DNA of 64,000 nucleotides, taken from assembly GCF_001676655.1 (NCBI RefSeq), contig NZ_LZDB01000001.1, forward strand, positions 620,001 through 684,000, written 5' to 3'. The DNA comes from Perlucidibaca aquatica (GTDB lineage Bacteria > Pseudomonadota > Gammaproteobacteria > Pseudomonadales > Moraxellaceae). Below the pieces are notes generated by a model. It was not told the origin of the DNA and ran no database searches. It saw only the letters and a program-made list of their open reading frames with translations. The translations under genes and the position numbers were made by a program. Positions 18,545-26,690 of the stretch are shown piece by piece; within the stretch, counting starts at the first letter, position 1; each line of letters opens with the position of its first letter.

Positions 18545-19450
18545 TTGAGGATTTTGATAACGGGCAGCACGGGTCAGGTCGGCTATGAGCTTCAGCGTCA
18601 GCTTGCTGACATGGGCGTTTTAACCGCAGTCGATCGCCAGCAATGCAACTTGGCAGATCCCGACAGCATTCGCGCCTGCGTTGAGCGTGTGCAGCCCGAC
18701 TGGATCATTAATGCCGGTGCCTGGACAGCCGTAGACAAAGCGGAAACTGAGCGTGATGCCGCTTTTGCCGTCAACGCCGAAGCGCCACGTCTGCTCGCCG
18801 AGTTAGCGGCAGCGCGTGGCGCCCGATTGGTGCATTACTCCACGGACTACGTCTTTGCCGGCGATAAGCATGGGCGCTATCGCGAAGATGATCCGGTTCA
18901 ACCGCTCAATGTCTATGGCGCTAGCAAACTCGCGGGCGAGCAGGCGATTGCGGCAGTGATGGCGACGAGCCATTTGCAGGCTTGGACCTTCCGCACGACC
19001 TGGGTGTTTGGTGTGCACGGCAATAATTTTTTGAAGACCATGCTGAAGTTGGCGCAAACACGCGACAGTCTGTCCGTGGTGAATGACCAGTTTGGCGCTC
19101 CGACAAGCGCAGCCCTCATTGCCGCGGTCACCGCCCAGCTGATTCAGCAGGTTATTGCCGGGAAGCTGGTGGAGCCCGGCCTGTATCATCTGGCGGCAGC
19201 TGGCGAGACGCACTGGCAGGCGTATGCCCAGCGCGTTATTGCCCAAGCACAAAAAAAAGGCTTGAGCACCCACATTGCCCCCGAGCAGGTGCAAGGCATT
19301 CCGGCTGTTCAATACCCTACGCCAGCTGCGCGGCCGGCTAATTCACGGCTGGATTGTCAGCGCCTAGAGTCTACGCTGGGCATGAAATTGCCGGATTGGA
19401 CCATAGGCGTAGATGCCGTAGTGGCGGATGTGGTGCGTACAGGGTTTTGA
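18545..19450 (+). CDS. rmlD: dTDP-4-dehydrorhamnose reductase
   Basis: A 301-residue short-chain dehydrogenase completing dTDP-L-rhamnose synthesis. The Rossmann start MRILITGSTGQVGYELQRQL, the YSTDYVFAG strand and the catalytic YGASK (Tyr-X3-Lys) are intact. It begins with TTG one base after the glnE stop, with GGAG 8 bases upstream, so it may be co-transcribed with glnE. The other three rhamnose genes (rmlB, rmlA, rmlC) lie some 15 kb away on the opposite strand, an unusual split. A toxin-antitoxin module follows. Confidence 0.93.
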   Translation: MRILITGSTGQVGYELQRQLADMGVLTAVDRQQCNLADPDSIRACVERVQPDWIINAGAWTAVDKAETERDAAFAVNAEAPRLLAELAAARGARLVHYSTDYVFAGDKHGRYREDDPVQPLNVYGASKLAGEQAIAAVMATSHLQAWTFRTTWVFGVHGNNFLKTMLKLAQTRDSLSVVNDQFGAPTSAALIAAVTAQLIQQVIAGKLVEPGLYHLAAAGETHWQAYAQRVIAQAQKKGLSTHIAPEQVQGIPAVQYPTPAARPANSRLDCQRLESTLGMKLPDWTIGVDAVVADVVRTGF

Positions 19451-19460
19451 CGCTGCAATG

Positions 19461-19499
19461 TTGTTTCGGGCGGCTTTTATAGGTACTATTTTCAGTATC
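19461..19499 (+). promoter_or_regulatory. Putative promoter and operator of the Phd/PIN toxin-antitoxin module
   Basis: TTGTTT (19461-19466) and TACTAT (19484-19489) are spaced by 17 bases. The -10 lies within an inverted repeat, GGTACT (19482-19487) and AGTATC (19494-19499), 5 of 6 pairs. An operator across the -10 would fit autorepression by the antitoxin. Pattern match only. Confidence 0.45.
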
Positions 19500-19513
19500 A
19501 AAAGGAGTCGACC

Positions 19514-19786
19514 ATGAATATCGTCAGTGCACAAGATATCAAGCGGCGTGGCATGGTGGTTATTGAGGAGGCCTTGCTGCAGGGGCCGGTGCGTATTCTC
19601 AAGTACAACCGGCCGGCGGCGGTGGTGCTTTCGGAAGAGGACTATCAGCACTTGCTGCAGGGCCAGCAGACGTACTCGCACTCGGTGCAGGAGTGGTTGG
19701 CTGCCTATACGCCCACGGGTGGCCGCAGCCGTGCCGACATTGATCGTGAACTGGCGCAAGAACGCGCCGACTGGCCTGATGCGTGA
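19514..19786 (+). CDS. Phd/YefM-family antitoxin
   Basis: A 90-residue Phd/YefM-type antitoxin. The N-terminal DNA-binding fold has the typical start (IVSAQDIKRRGMVVIEEAL, then VRILKYNRPAAVVLSEEDYQHLL), and the C-terminal acidic tail (RSRADIDRELAQERADWPDA) would wrap the toxin. An AAAGGAG ribosome-binding site precedes the ATG. The stop overlaps the toxin GTG by 4 bases. Pairing of a Phd-type antitoxin with a PIN toxin is known but less common than the AbrB-type VapB. Confidence 0.85.
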   Translation: MNIVSAQDIKRRGMVVIEEALLQGPVRILKYNRPAAVVLSEEDYQHLLQGQQTYSHSVQEWLAAYTPTGGRSRADIDRELAQERADWPDA

Positions 19787-20193
19787 ATGTTTTTCTCGAT
19801 GCCAATGCGCTGATTTATCTCTTCGAAGGTGATTCCACGCTCTCGACCTCGGTGCAGCAGGTGATCTCCCGCTGCTTACAACCCAGCCATGCCGCGCTAA
19901 TGATCAGTGCATTGACGTTGCTGGAGTGTCGCGTGCGGCCAATGCGGCATCAACAGCACGCGTTGTTGCAGCAGTACGATGCGTTTTTTGCCAGCACCAA
20001 TCTGCGGATTGCCGAGCTCAGCCCGGCCGTGATGCAAATTGCTACGGTTCTTCGCGCTCATCATGGCCTGAAAACGCCTGATGCCTTGCAAGCGGCGAGC
20101 TGTTTGGCGCAACCAGATCAGCATGTGTTCATTACGGCGGATGCCGGCTTCCAGCGTGTACCCGGGCTGCAAATCGAATGGCTGCTACTGTAA
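19783..20193 (+). CDS. PIN-domain toxin (VapC-like RNase)
   Basis: A 136-residue PIN-domain protein. The conserved acidic residues are visible in order: Asp in VFLDANALIYLFEGD, Glu in LTLLECRVRP, Asp in LKTPDALQAASCL, and Asp in VFITADAGFQRVPG. VapC-type toxins cut tRNA or rRNA when released by the antitoxin. It starts with GTG, overlapping the antitoxin stop by 4 bases. The pair sits between rmlD and ilvE; in Pseudomonas glnE and ilvE are neighbours, so both rmlD and this module look inserted. Confidence 0.85.
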   Translation: MNVFLDANALIYLFEGDSTLSTSVQQVISRCLQPSHAALMISALTLLECRVRPMRHQQHALLQQYDAFFASTNLRIAELSPAVMQIATVLRAHHGLKTPDALQAASCLAQPDQHVFITADAGFQRVPGLQIEWLLL

Positions 20194-20298
20194 TCGCCCA
20201 GTATCCGAAAGCCCCTGCTTTGTGGTGCAATACACAACCTGAATTTTCATGACGTGCTGGCCAGCGGCTGGCGCACAAGCCCTGTGGAGTGATTCAAG

Positions 20299-21222
20299 AT
20301 GTCGATGTCTGATCGTGATGGCGTGATCTGGTATGACGGCAAGCTGGTGCCGTGGCGCGAAGCCAAGACCCATGTGCTGACCCACACGCTGCACTACGGC
20401 ATGGGTGTCTTCGAAGGCGTGCGTGCCTACGCGACTGAGCAAGGCCCATCGATTTTCCGCCTGAAGGAACACACGAATCGTCTGTTCAATTCGGCGCATA
20501 TCATGAACATGGCGATGCCGTATAGCCAAGACGAAATCAATGAAGCCCATCGCATGGTGGTGCGTGAGAACAAGCTGCCGCACGCCTACTTGCGTCCGAT
20601 GGCGTTCTACGGCTCCGAAGGCATGGGTCTGCGTGCCAGTAACCTCAAGGTGCATGTGATTGTGGCCGCCTGGGAGTGGGGCGCCTACATGGGCAAAGAG
20701 GCGCTGGAGCTGGGCATTAAAGTGCGCACATCCAGCTATACGCGTCATCACGTGAATATCTCGATGACCCGTGCCAAGGCCAACGGCAACTACATCAACT
20801 CCATGCTGGCCTTGCAGGAAGCCATCTCCGGTGGTGCTGAAGAAGCCCTGATGCTGGATCCGGAAGGCTATGTGTCTGAAGGCTCGGGCGAGAACGTGTT
20901 CATCGTGAAAGATGGCGTGATTTTTACCCCGGATGTGACTTCCTGCCTCGACGGCATCACCCGCAAAACGGTGATTCAGATTGCCGAAGAGCACGGCTAC
21001 ACGGTCAAGGAAAAGCGCATCACGCGTGATGAAGTTTATATCGCCGATGAAGCGTTCTTTACCGGCACCGCCGCGGAAGTCACGCCGATTCGTGAGCTTG
21101 ACGGTCGCGTTATTGGCGCTGGCCGTCGTGGCCCGATCACCACCGTATTGCAGAAGGCTTACTTCGAGACGGTGACGGGCGTGCGCAAGGAGCACAGCGA
21201 CTGGCTGACGCCCGTGGCATAA
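20299..21222 (+). CDS. ilvE: Branched-chain amino acid aminotransferase
   Basis: A 307-residue fold-type IV PLP enzyme that performs the last step of Ile, Leu and Val synthesis. The PLP lysine is Lys160 in MTRAKANGNYINS; HYGMGVFEGVRAY, EGSGENVFIVKDGV and FFTGTAAEVTPIREL are family signatures. A TGTGGAG box precedes the ATG. Position next to glnE and an LPS core cluster matches the Pseudomonas glnE-ilvE-waaF region. A second in-frame ATG two codons later is possible as start. Confidence 0.97.
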   Translation: MSMSDRDGVIWYDGKLVPWREAKTHVLTHTLHYGMGVFEGVRAYATEQGPSIFRLKEHTNRLFNSAHIMNMAMPYSQDEINEAHRMVVRENKLPHAYLRPMAFYGSEGMGLRASNLKVHVIVAAWEWGAYMGKEALELGIKVRTSSYTRHHVNISMTRAKANGNYINSMLALQEAISGGAEEALMLDPEGYVSEGSGENVFIVKDGVIFTPDVTSCLDGITRKTVIQIAEEHGYTVKEKRITRDEVYIADEAFFTGTAAEVTPIRELDGRVIGAGRRGPITTVLQKAYFETVTGVRKEHSDWLTPVA

Positions 21223-21237
21223 CGCAAATGGTAAAAA

Positions 21238-21256
21238 GAGGGGCATAACGCCCCTC
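21238..21256 (+). terminator. Hairpin after ilvE, possible weak terminator
   Basis: GAGGGGC and GCCCCTC form a perfect 7-pair stem with an ATAAC loop, 15 bases after the ilvE stop. It is followed by ATCACTTT, a poor U-run, so partial termination or mRNA end protection is more likely than full stop. Confidence 0.5.
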
Positions 21257-21279
21257 ATCACTTTAAGGCGCCAGCTCGC

Positions 21280-22203
21280 ATGCAAGATGCCCCTATTCAG
21301 CCTCTCGTCGTTTGGCGTCTCATGGATGGTAAGCCCGGCCACGAGAGTCAAACGCTGGGTCTGGTCAATGCCCTGAAACGGCTCGCCGCTGAACAGGGAT
21401 TTGCTGAGCCGCGTTGCATCGATATGCCCCTGGGTGACTATCCCTACACCCTTTGGGATTGGCTGTTTAAGCGCTTTCGCCCCGGTTTCTTACAGCCCCG
21501 CCCGGACTTCATCATCGGCGCAGGGCATCGCACCCATTGGCCCATGTTGTGCGCTCGGCGCAGCGTTGGCGGTAAGGCCATCGCGCTGATGTCGCCGACC
21601 TTGCCCTCTTGGTGCTTCGATTGGGTGGTCGCGCCTGCCCACGACGGCCTCACGGGTCGTAACGTCATTGTCACTCAAGGCGTCCTTAACGCCATGCAGC
21701 CAGCCGCCGTTAAACGCCCCGGTTACACCGTGGTGATGGTTGGGGGGGTGAGTAAGCATTTTCTCTGGGATGACACACAGGTGCTGGCGCAGTTAGAGCA
21801 AATCATGGCGCGACACCCCCAAGTACGCCTGACCGACTCGCGCCGCACACCCGCCGCACTGCGCACCACCTTGGCCGCGCGCTGGCCAGTCGAGTATCAG
21901 CCATGGGAACAATGCCCGCCGGGCTGGCTCGCCAGTGAGTTGGCCATCGCTGAGAATGCGTGGGTCACCGAAGACAGTGTGTCGATGATTTACGAGGCGC
22001 TGACGGCGGGGTGTGCGGTAGGGCTGGTGGGGCTGCAGCGACCCGAAGGTAAGCCGGGGAGGTTGGTGCGGGGTGTGGAGGGGTTGCTGAAAAATGGGTT
22101 GCTTTGTAAGCACCCAGGAGCGCTCGTTTCTCAAACCATTAACCGAACCGTTTTGGCAGAGGCACGTCGAGTAGCTTATGTCATATGGGGTACTCGCACA
22201 TGA
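21280..22203 (+). CDS. ELM1-family (DUF1022) protein, putative glycosyltransferase, copy 1
   Basis: A 307-residue protein of the Mito_fiss_Elm1 family (formerly DUF1022). It opens with WRLMDGKPGHESQTLGLVNAL, a motif typical of the family; the GAGHRTHWPML and MVGGVSKHFLWDD segments and the late TEDSVSMIYEALTAGCAVGL look like the two halves of a GT-B glycosyltransferase fold. No signal peptide or membrane segment is visible. Bacterial members often sit in LPS or capsule clusters but most have no proven reaction. It heads the cluster after ilvE, where Pseudomonas has waaF, so transfer of a core sugar is a reasonable guess, not a demonstrated role. Confidence 0.7.
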   Translation: MQDAPIQPLVVWRLMDGKPGHESQTLGLVNALKRLAAEQGFAEPRCIDMPLGDYPYTLWDWLFKRFRPGFLQPRPDFIIGAGHRTHWPMLCARRSVGGKAIALMSPTLPSWCFDWVVAPAHDGLTGRNVIVTQGVLNAMQPAAVKRPGYTVVMVGGVSKHFLWDDTQVLAQLEQIMARHPQVRLTDSRRTPAALRTTLAARWPVEYQPWEQCPPGWLASELAIAENAWVTEDSVSMIYEALTAGCAVGLVGLQRPEGKPGRLVRGVEGLLKNGLLCKHPGALVSQTINRTVLAEARRVAYVIWGTRT

Positions 22204-23030
22204 CGGGAATGATGCTGGGCGGAATGATACTTGGTGCAATTCTGCTGTGGTTTTCCCACCGTTATGCGTGGTGGCGACCTGTCGTGAATTGGCAGCGTCC
22301 GCGCATCCTGATGTACCACATGGTGCAACCGCATCGTGCGGGTGCGAAATTCAATGGCCTGCGCGTCACGCCAGAGCGCTTCGAGGCGCAGGTTCGCTGG
22401 CTGCGTGAGCAGGGCTTCAGCTTCTACACCATGAGCGAGCTGTGGGCACAATGGGATCGCTTGCCCGAGCGCGCTGTTGCCATCACCTTTGATGATGGCT
22501 ATGCCGACAATCTTCACTATGCCTTGCCGATCCTTGAGCGTTATAACGCCAAGGCCACCATTTATGTCGTGGTTGATCGCCATGATCGTGACTGGTCGAC
22601 CTACAAGAAAGCACATCACAATTCCGGTGAGTTGGCGCGCGAAACCAAGCTCAGTGACGAAGAGATTCGACAGCTGGTTGCCAGTGGTCGCGTTGAAATC
22701 GGCTCGCATACCTTGACGCATTGCAACCTGCGCACCACACCTGAAGGCGCCAAACGCCATGAGTTACTGGCATCGCGCGAGCAGCTGGAGGCTCTGACGG
22801 GCAAGCCTGTCCGCAGCTTTGCCTACCCCTTTGGCATTTACAGTGCAGATGATGTTCGCTTGGCACGCGAAACTGGCTACGAAACGGCTGTGACCACGAT
22901 CGAAGGCATTGATGAGCTCATGCCTCGCCCGGAGCCGCTGGATCTAAAACGGGTCAAGGTCAGTGGAAAAGATAACCAGCTGGCATTCGTCATGAAAATG
23001 CGCGGAGGTCGGCGTGGCTGGAGCAAATAA
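22200..23030 (+). CDS. Membrane-anchored polysaccharide deacetylase (NodB family)
   Basis: A 276-residue protein with an N-terminal membrane anchor (MLGGMILGAILLWF) followed by a NodB-type carbohydrate esterase domain. Motif 1 is AITFDDGYADN (catalytic base and metal-binding Asp) and motif 2 is SHTLTHCNL (two metal-binding His). ATG 22200 overlaps the previous stop as ATGA; ATG 22185 is a longer option. It would remove acetyl or formyl groups from an N-acylated sugar at the membrane, as ArnD or NaxD do for lipid-linked sugars. Location between two ELM1-family genes suggests a role on the LPS core or its lipid-linked precursor; the substrate is unknown. Confidence 0.85.
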   Translation: MTGMMLGGMILGAILLWFSHRYAWWRPVVNWQRPRILMYHMVQPHRAGAKFNGLRVTPERFEAQVRWLREQGFSFYTMSELWAQWDRLPERAVAITFDDGYADNLHYALPILERYNAKATIYVVVDRHDRDWSTYKKAHHNSGELARETKLSDEEIRQLVASGRVEIGSHTLTHCNLRTTPEGAKRHELLASREQLEALTGKPVRSFAYPFGIYSADDVRLARETGYETAVTTIEGIDELMPRPEPLDLKRVKVSGKDNQLAFVMKMRGGRRGWSK

Positions 23031-24021
23031 GCTGAAGCTGTGGCTACTCACGGATGGCGCTCCTGGCCATTGGAGTCAGAGCCAAGGTATCGCGGATGCG
23101 CTTGCACAAGCGTATGAGGTCGAGATACTGCGTGTCATGCTCAAGGTCCGCAGCTCACTTTGGAAGCGTCTGGGGCGGCTTTGCTTGCCGTGGATACGCA
23201 ATCCTGCATTCTGGCTGGCCCGGGTTTACGACCTGAAGCTGCCGGTCGGCCAGCCGGACTTGATCATTTCATCCGGTGCCAACACTTTGCTGGCCAATGC
23301 CTTGCTGGCACGCCAGCGGCAAGCTCCCAATACATACAGCGGTACGCTCAAGGGCTATGACGCCAGTGCTTATCGCGTCATCTTTACGGTGGTCGGTCTG
23401 GGCGTGCCGAATAATTGTGTGCTGCCTTTGCCGCCTGTTCCTGCCGACATTTTCAATGTGCCAGCGTTGACGACGGGTGCCGAGCCCTTGGTGGCGGTGC
23501 TTGTTGGCGGCGACGGTGCTGGCTATGAGTTTCGGGAAGCGGACTGGCAAGCCATGGCGGCCTGGCTAAATGCGCTTGCAGCCGAGCGTGGTGCCCGATT
23601 GCTGCTGACCACATCACGACGTACGGGTGTCGACGCCGAGCGTTTGCTCAAAGCGGCTTTGCCGGCTGACGTATTGGCGCAAGCTGTCTGGTGGTCAGAG
23701 GCGCCGCAGCCGGTTGTGCGTGACTTCTTGAGCCGAGCGTCGTGCGTCGTCGTGACCGAGGAGAGTCTGACCATGGTGGCTGAAAGCATTTATGCTCGCC
23801 GCCAGGTATATACATTGATGCCGCGAAGCGCGGCTCCCAATGACAATGATGGCCGGGCATTGGCAGCTTATGCCGAGGCCGGGCTGATTCAGCGTATTCC
23901 TTTGGAGCAGCCAATTCAGGCCATTCCGGGCGGCCCCGAGTTAGCCAGTGGGTTTCCGGATGTCCCACAGTTGATTCGGTCGGCTCTTGAGTCCTATTTA
24001 GCCGGGAAGCAGGTGTCATGA
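23014..24021 (+). CDS. ELM1-family (DUF1022) protein, putative glycosyltransferase, copy 2
   Basis: A 335-residue second member of the ELM1 family. The start LWLLTDGAPGHWSQSQGIADAL parallels the opening of copy 1, and the second half shows VLVGGDGAGYEF, LLLTTSRRTG and VTEESLTMVAESIYARRQVY, equivalent to the corresponding blocks of copy 1. It starts with GTG, overlapping the deacetylase end by 17 bases, with GGAGG 6 bases upstream. The two copies differ widely, so they probably use different substrates. As with copy 1, the link to core glycan assembly is inferred from context. Confidence 0.7.
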   Translation: MAGANKLKLWLLTDGAPGHWSQSQGIADALAQAYEVEILRVMLKVRSSLWKRLGRLCLPWIRNPAFWLARVYDLKLPVGQPDLIISSGANTLLANALLARQRQAPNTYSGTLKGYDASAYRVIFTVVGLGVPNNCVLPLPPVPADIFNVPALTTGAEPLVAVLVGGDGAGYEFREADWQAMAAWLNALAAERGARLLLTTSRRTGVDAERLLKAALPADVLAQAVWWSEAPQPVVRDFLSRASCVVVTEESLTMVAESIYARRQVYTLMPRSAAPNDNDGRALAAYAEAGLIQRIPLEQPIQAIPGGPELASGFPDVPQLIRSALESYLAGKQVS

Positions 24022-25103
24022 AGAGCGTCTTGATTTGGGGGCGTTACGGCAATTACGGTCCGGACTATCCGCGTAATCGGGTTATCGAGAGTGTGCTGCG
24101 TGAACTGGGCCATGACGTCTCGCGCTTTCTGCCTCGGTTCTCGTTTCTGGCCGACTGGGAATATGCCTGGCGTGGCGGCAAAAAGCCTGACCTGATCTGG
24201 GTGCCCTGTTTTCGTCAGCGTGACTTGCCTGCGGCCAGTCGCTATGCGCGGCGGCACCAGATTCCATTGGTGTTCGATCCGCTCATCAGCTCGTATGACA
24301 AGCAGGTGCACGAGCGTCACAAGTTCGCCCCCGAGAGTGCCAAGGCCCGCCGCTTGCTGGCGTGGGAAAGTGGGTTGTTTCAACGAGCCGATTGGCTCAT
24401 TGCCGATACAGCCGGTCATGCAGACTATTTTGCCGATGAGCTCGGTGTAGCCCGCGAGCGTCTGGTCGTTATTCCGGTGGGCGCCGAAGAGGCTGTTTTT
24501 GCGCCGCAGCCTTGGCCTGCCAAGCCGCCTGGCTCACCACTGGAGCTGACATTCTTTGGTACGTTTATCGGGCTGCAGGGGGTGGATGTTCTGGCGGAGG
24601 CCATCCGCACTTATGAAGGCCCACCGGTGCGTTGGCGCCTGATTGGGGAAGGGCCGATGCGAGAGGCCTGCCAAACACTGCTGGCAGATTTGTGCATTGA
24701 TGGCGCTGGTCCGGGAGTTATCTTTGAGCCTTGGGGGCCGTTGCTGGAGCTGCCGGGTCGACTCGCCAGCAGTGATGCCATTCTGGGTATCTTTGGCTCC
24801 ACCGAGAAGGCGCGGCGGGTTATTCCGAACAAGGTTTACCAGGGCTTGGCGATTGGCCGCCCTGTCATCACCGCCAGTACGCCAGCGTATCCGGATAGTT
24901 TGCGGGCAGATGAGGATCAGGGCTTGTTCTGGGCCTTGCCGGGTGATCCGGCCAGTATTCATTTGGCTGTGGAGCATCTTTTTGCTCGGCGGCACATGTT
25001 GCAAGCATTGGGTGATGCGGCGAATATGAATTATAGGCAATACTTTTCCAATAAGGTTATTCGACAAAAACTGGCTAATTTGCTGGCCGGAATAGAGGTC
25101 TGA
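24018..25103 (+). CDS. Glycosyltransferase, GT4-like
   Basis: A 361-residue GT-B glycosyltransferase. The N-terminal half opens with VLIWGRYGNYGPDYPRN; the C-terminal nucleotide-binding half contains LTFFGTFIGLQGVDVLAEAI and PNKVYQGLAIGRPVITAST, with the Glu-rich GIFGSTEKARRVIPNK region typical of GT4. ATG 24018 overlaps the preceding stop as ATGA. No membrane segment is seen, so it acts on the cytoplasmic side. It is the last gene of the GC-rich part of the cluster; the three that follow are AT-rich. The sugar it transfers is unknown. Confidence 0.82.
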   Translation: MKSVLIWGRYGNYGPDYPRNRVIESVLRELGHDVSRFLPRFSFLADWEYAWRGGKKPDLIWVPCFRQRDLPAASRYARRHQIPLVFDPLISSYDKQVHERHKFAPESAKARRLLAWESGLFQRADWLIADTAGHADYFADELGVARERLVVIPVGAEEAVFAPQPWPAKPPGSPLELTFFGTFIGLQGVDVLAEAIRTYEGPPVRWRLIGEGPMREACQTLLADLCIDGAGPGVIFEPWGPLLELPGRLASSDAILGIFGSTEKARRVIPNKVYQGLAIGRPVITASTPAYPDSLRADEDQGLFWALPGDPASIHLAVEHLFARRHMLQALGDAANMNYRQYFSNKVIRQKLANLLAGIEV

Positions 25104-25107
25104 ATTA

Positions 25108-25890
25108 ATGAAGAAAATTTCGGTCATCATTCCAAACTATAATTATGGCCGCTATTTGGCGGAGACCATTGAGTCTGTATTGGCTCAAACATATCCGGCA
25201 GTTGAAGTTATATTTATTGACGATGGCTCTACGGATGAAAGCATTGAGGTAGCAATGCGCTATCCCATCACGGTGCTATCGCAAAGAAATCAAGGCGTTT
25301 CTACGGCGCGCAATAATGCTGCAGCAAAGGCATCAGGCGATTACTTGCTTTTCTTGGATTCAGATGATCTTTTATACCCTGATAGTCTTGCTGTAATGCT
25401 GGAAGCGCTCGATGCGGCAGGATCGAGCGTGGCTTATTGCTACGGCCAATTGCAATATTTCGGTGAAAAAAATGACATTTTTACATCGGCTAAGTTTGAC
25501 CCGTCTGAGCTCTCAAAGTTCAATTATATTCAAACCAGTGCTTTAATTAAGCGAGATATATTCAATAGTGTTGGTGGTTTCGATCGTGGATTTGATTTGA
25601 GAGAGGACTGGGAGTTGTTCATCCGGATTTGGCATCATGGGTATGCGGGCATCCATCTTCCAAGGCCTGTAATCAAGTATCGAAAGCATCGGCCAAAGCA
25701 GACGGTTCGAGCAATGAGTAAGGTAAGAAAAAGATTGTCAGATGTGAAACTGGTGCGTTTGTATCCATTATTTTTCTGGCGAAAAATAATTATGAGTCCT
25801 CTTAGGCTTATTTATTATAATGCTCGTTATTTCAAGCTCGGGATGATCGGGCTTCATGGCGGAACTGTGCCCGTGAGTATTTTGAAGTAA
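25108..25890 (+). CDS. Glycosyltransferase family 2
   Basis: A 260-residue GT-A enzyme. It starts with SVIIPNYNYGRYLAETIESV, followed by VIFIDDGSTDES and the metal-binding LFLDSDD (DXD motif near residue 86), all standard for GT2. FDLREDWELFIRIWHHGY supplies the usual catalytic acidic residues. From this gene on the base composition becomes AT-rich and codon use shifts, a sign of separate acquisition. The C-terminal 60 residues are basic and hydrophobic, possibly membrane-associating. The substrate is unknown. Confidence 0.88.
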   Translation: MKKISVIIPNYNYGRYLAETIESVLAQTYPAVEVIFIDDGSTDESIEVAMRYPITVLSQRNQGVSTARNNAAAKASGDYLLFLDSDDLLYPDSLAVMLEALDAAGSSVAYCYGQLQYFGEKNDIFTSAKFDPSELSKFNYIQTSALIKRDIFNSVGGFDRGFDLREDWELFIRIWHHGYAGIHLPRPVIKYRKHRPKQTVRAMSKVRKRLSDVKLVRLYPLFFWRKIIMSPLRLIYYNARYFKLGMIGLHGGTVPVSILK

Positions 25891-25894
25891 TTTT

Positions 25895-26662
25895 ATGAAT
25901 AACAAATGGCCAATATTAATTATCAGCTTGCCTGATGCCTTGGATCGTCAGCAAGTGATGCGCGCCCAGCTTAATGAGCTTGGTTTAAGTGGAATTTTTG
26001 TACCTGCTATTCGTGGTTCAGAAATTTCTGATGCTGAACGAGCGGTACTTTATAATGACTTCCGTGTAAGGTCTCATTCAGGTCGCTCCATGACAGCAGG
26101 CGAGCTGGGTTGCGCTCTGAGTCATTTGAAATGTTATGATTATATCATTTCGAGCAATGCAGACTGGGCTGTTGTATTGGAAGATGACTCCGTTTTGCCT
26201 GTGAATTTTGTAGATGTAATTAATGGTTTGATCGAGCGTGAAGGCTTGATTAGGGCGGACTTAGTCCTATTGGGAAGGATTCGTAAATTCATTAAGAGTC
26301 CAGTTGTTAGTATTGACGAAAGAATCAGTGTTGTAATTCCTGTGAGGGCATGGAATGCAAATGCTTACTTGATTAATCGTAAGGCCGCACTGATGGTCGG
26401 TAGGGCTAATAATCCGGTTGTATATAGTGCGGATGATTGGATTTCTATTGGCAGGGCGTCTGATATTGTGATTAGAGGTCTTGATAACTTCCTTTGCGAT
26501 CAACAAGTATCTGTTCTAAAATCCTCTCTCGAACGGGATAGAAAATATGCTCGAATGAAGAGAAGAAGTGGGCGGGATGCTCTACTGTATTTATTTTATC
26601 GTTTGATTCGTCGTATCAGGGAGATATTTGTTGCTCGTGGACGGCCACTAGGTAGGCATTGA
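25895..26662 (+). CDS. Glycosyltransferase family 25 (LPS-type)
   Basis: A 255-residue GT25 protein. Typical features are the start PILIISLPDALDRQQVMRAQ, SMTAGELGCALSHLKCYDYI and the metal-binding VVLEDDSVLP. Enzymes of this family add galactose or glucose to the LPS of Haemophilus, Neisseria and others. The C-terminus is very rich in Arg and Lys, suggesting contact with the inner membrane. It lies 4 bases after the GT2 gene and shares its AT-rich composition. Donor and acceptor are unknown. Confidence 0.85.
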   Translation: MNNKWPILIISLPDALDRQQVMRAQLNELGLSGIFVPAIRGSEISDAERAVLYNDFRVRSHSGRSMTAGELGCALSHLKCYDYIISSNADWAVVLEDDSVLPVNFVDVINGLIEREGLIRADLVLLGRIRKFIKSPVVSIDERISVVIPVRAWNANAYLINRKAALMVGRANNPVVYSADDWISIGRASDIVIRGLDNFLCDQQVSVLKSSLERDRKYARMKRRSGRDALLYLFYRLIRRIREIFVARGRPLGRH

Positions 26663-26690
26663 TATTTTAGGGCAATAAAATAAAATTTGT

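Noticed and set aside
20185-21351. 388-codon open frame antisense to ilvE
   Set aside because: The sequence has no family features, is full of His and Arg, and overlaps three genes on the other strand.
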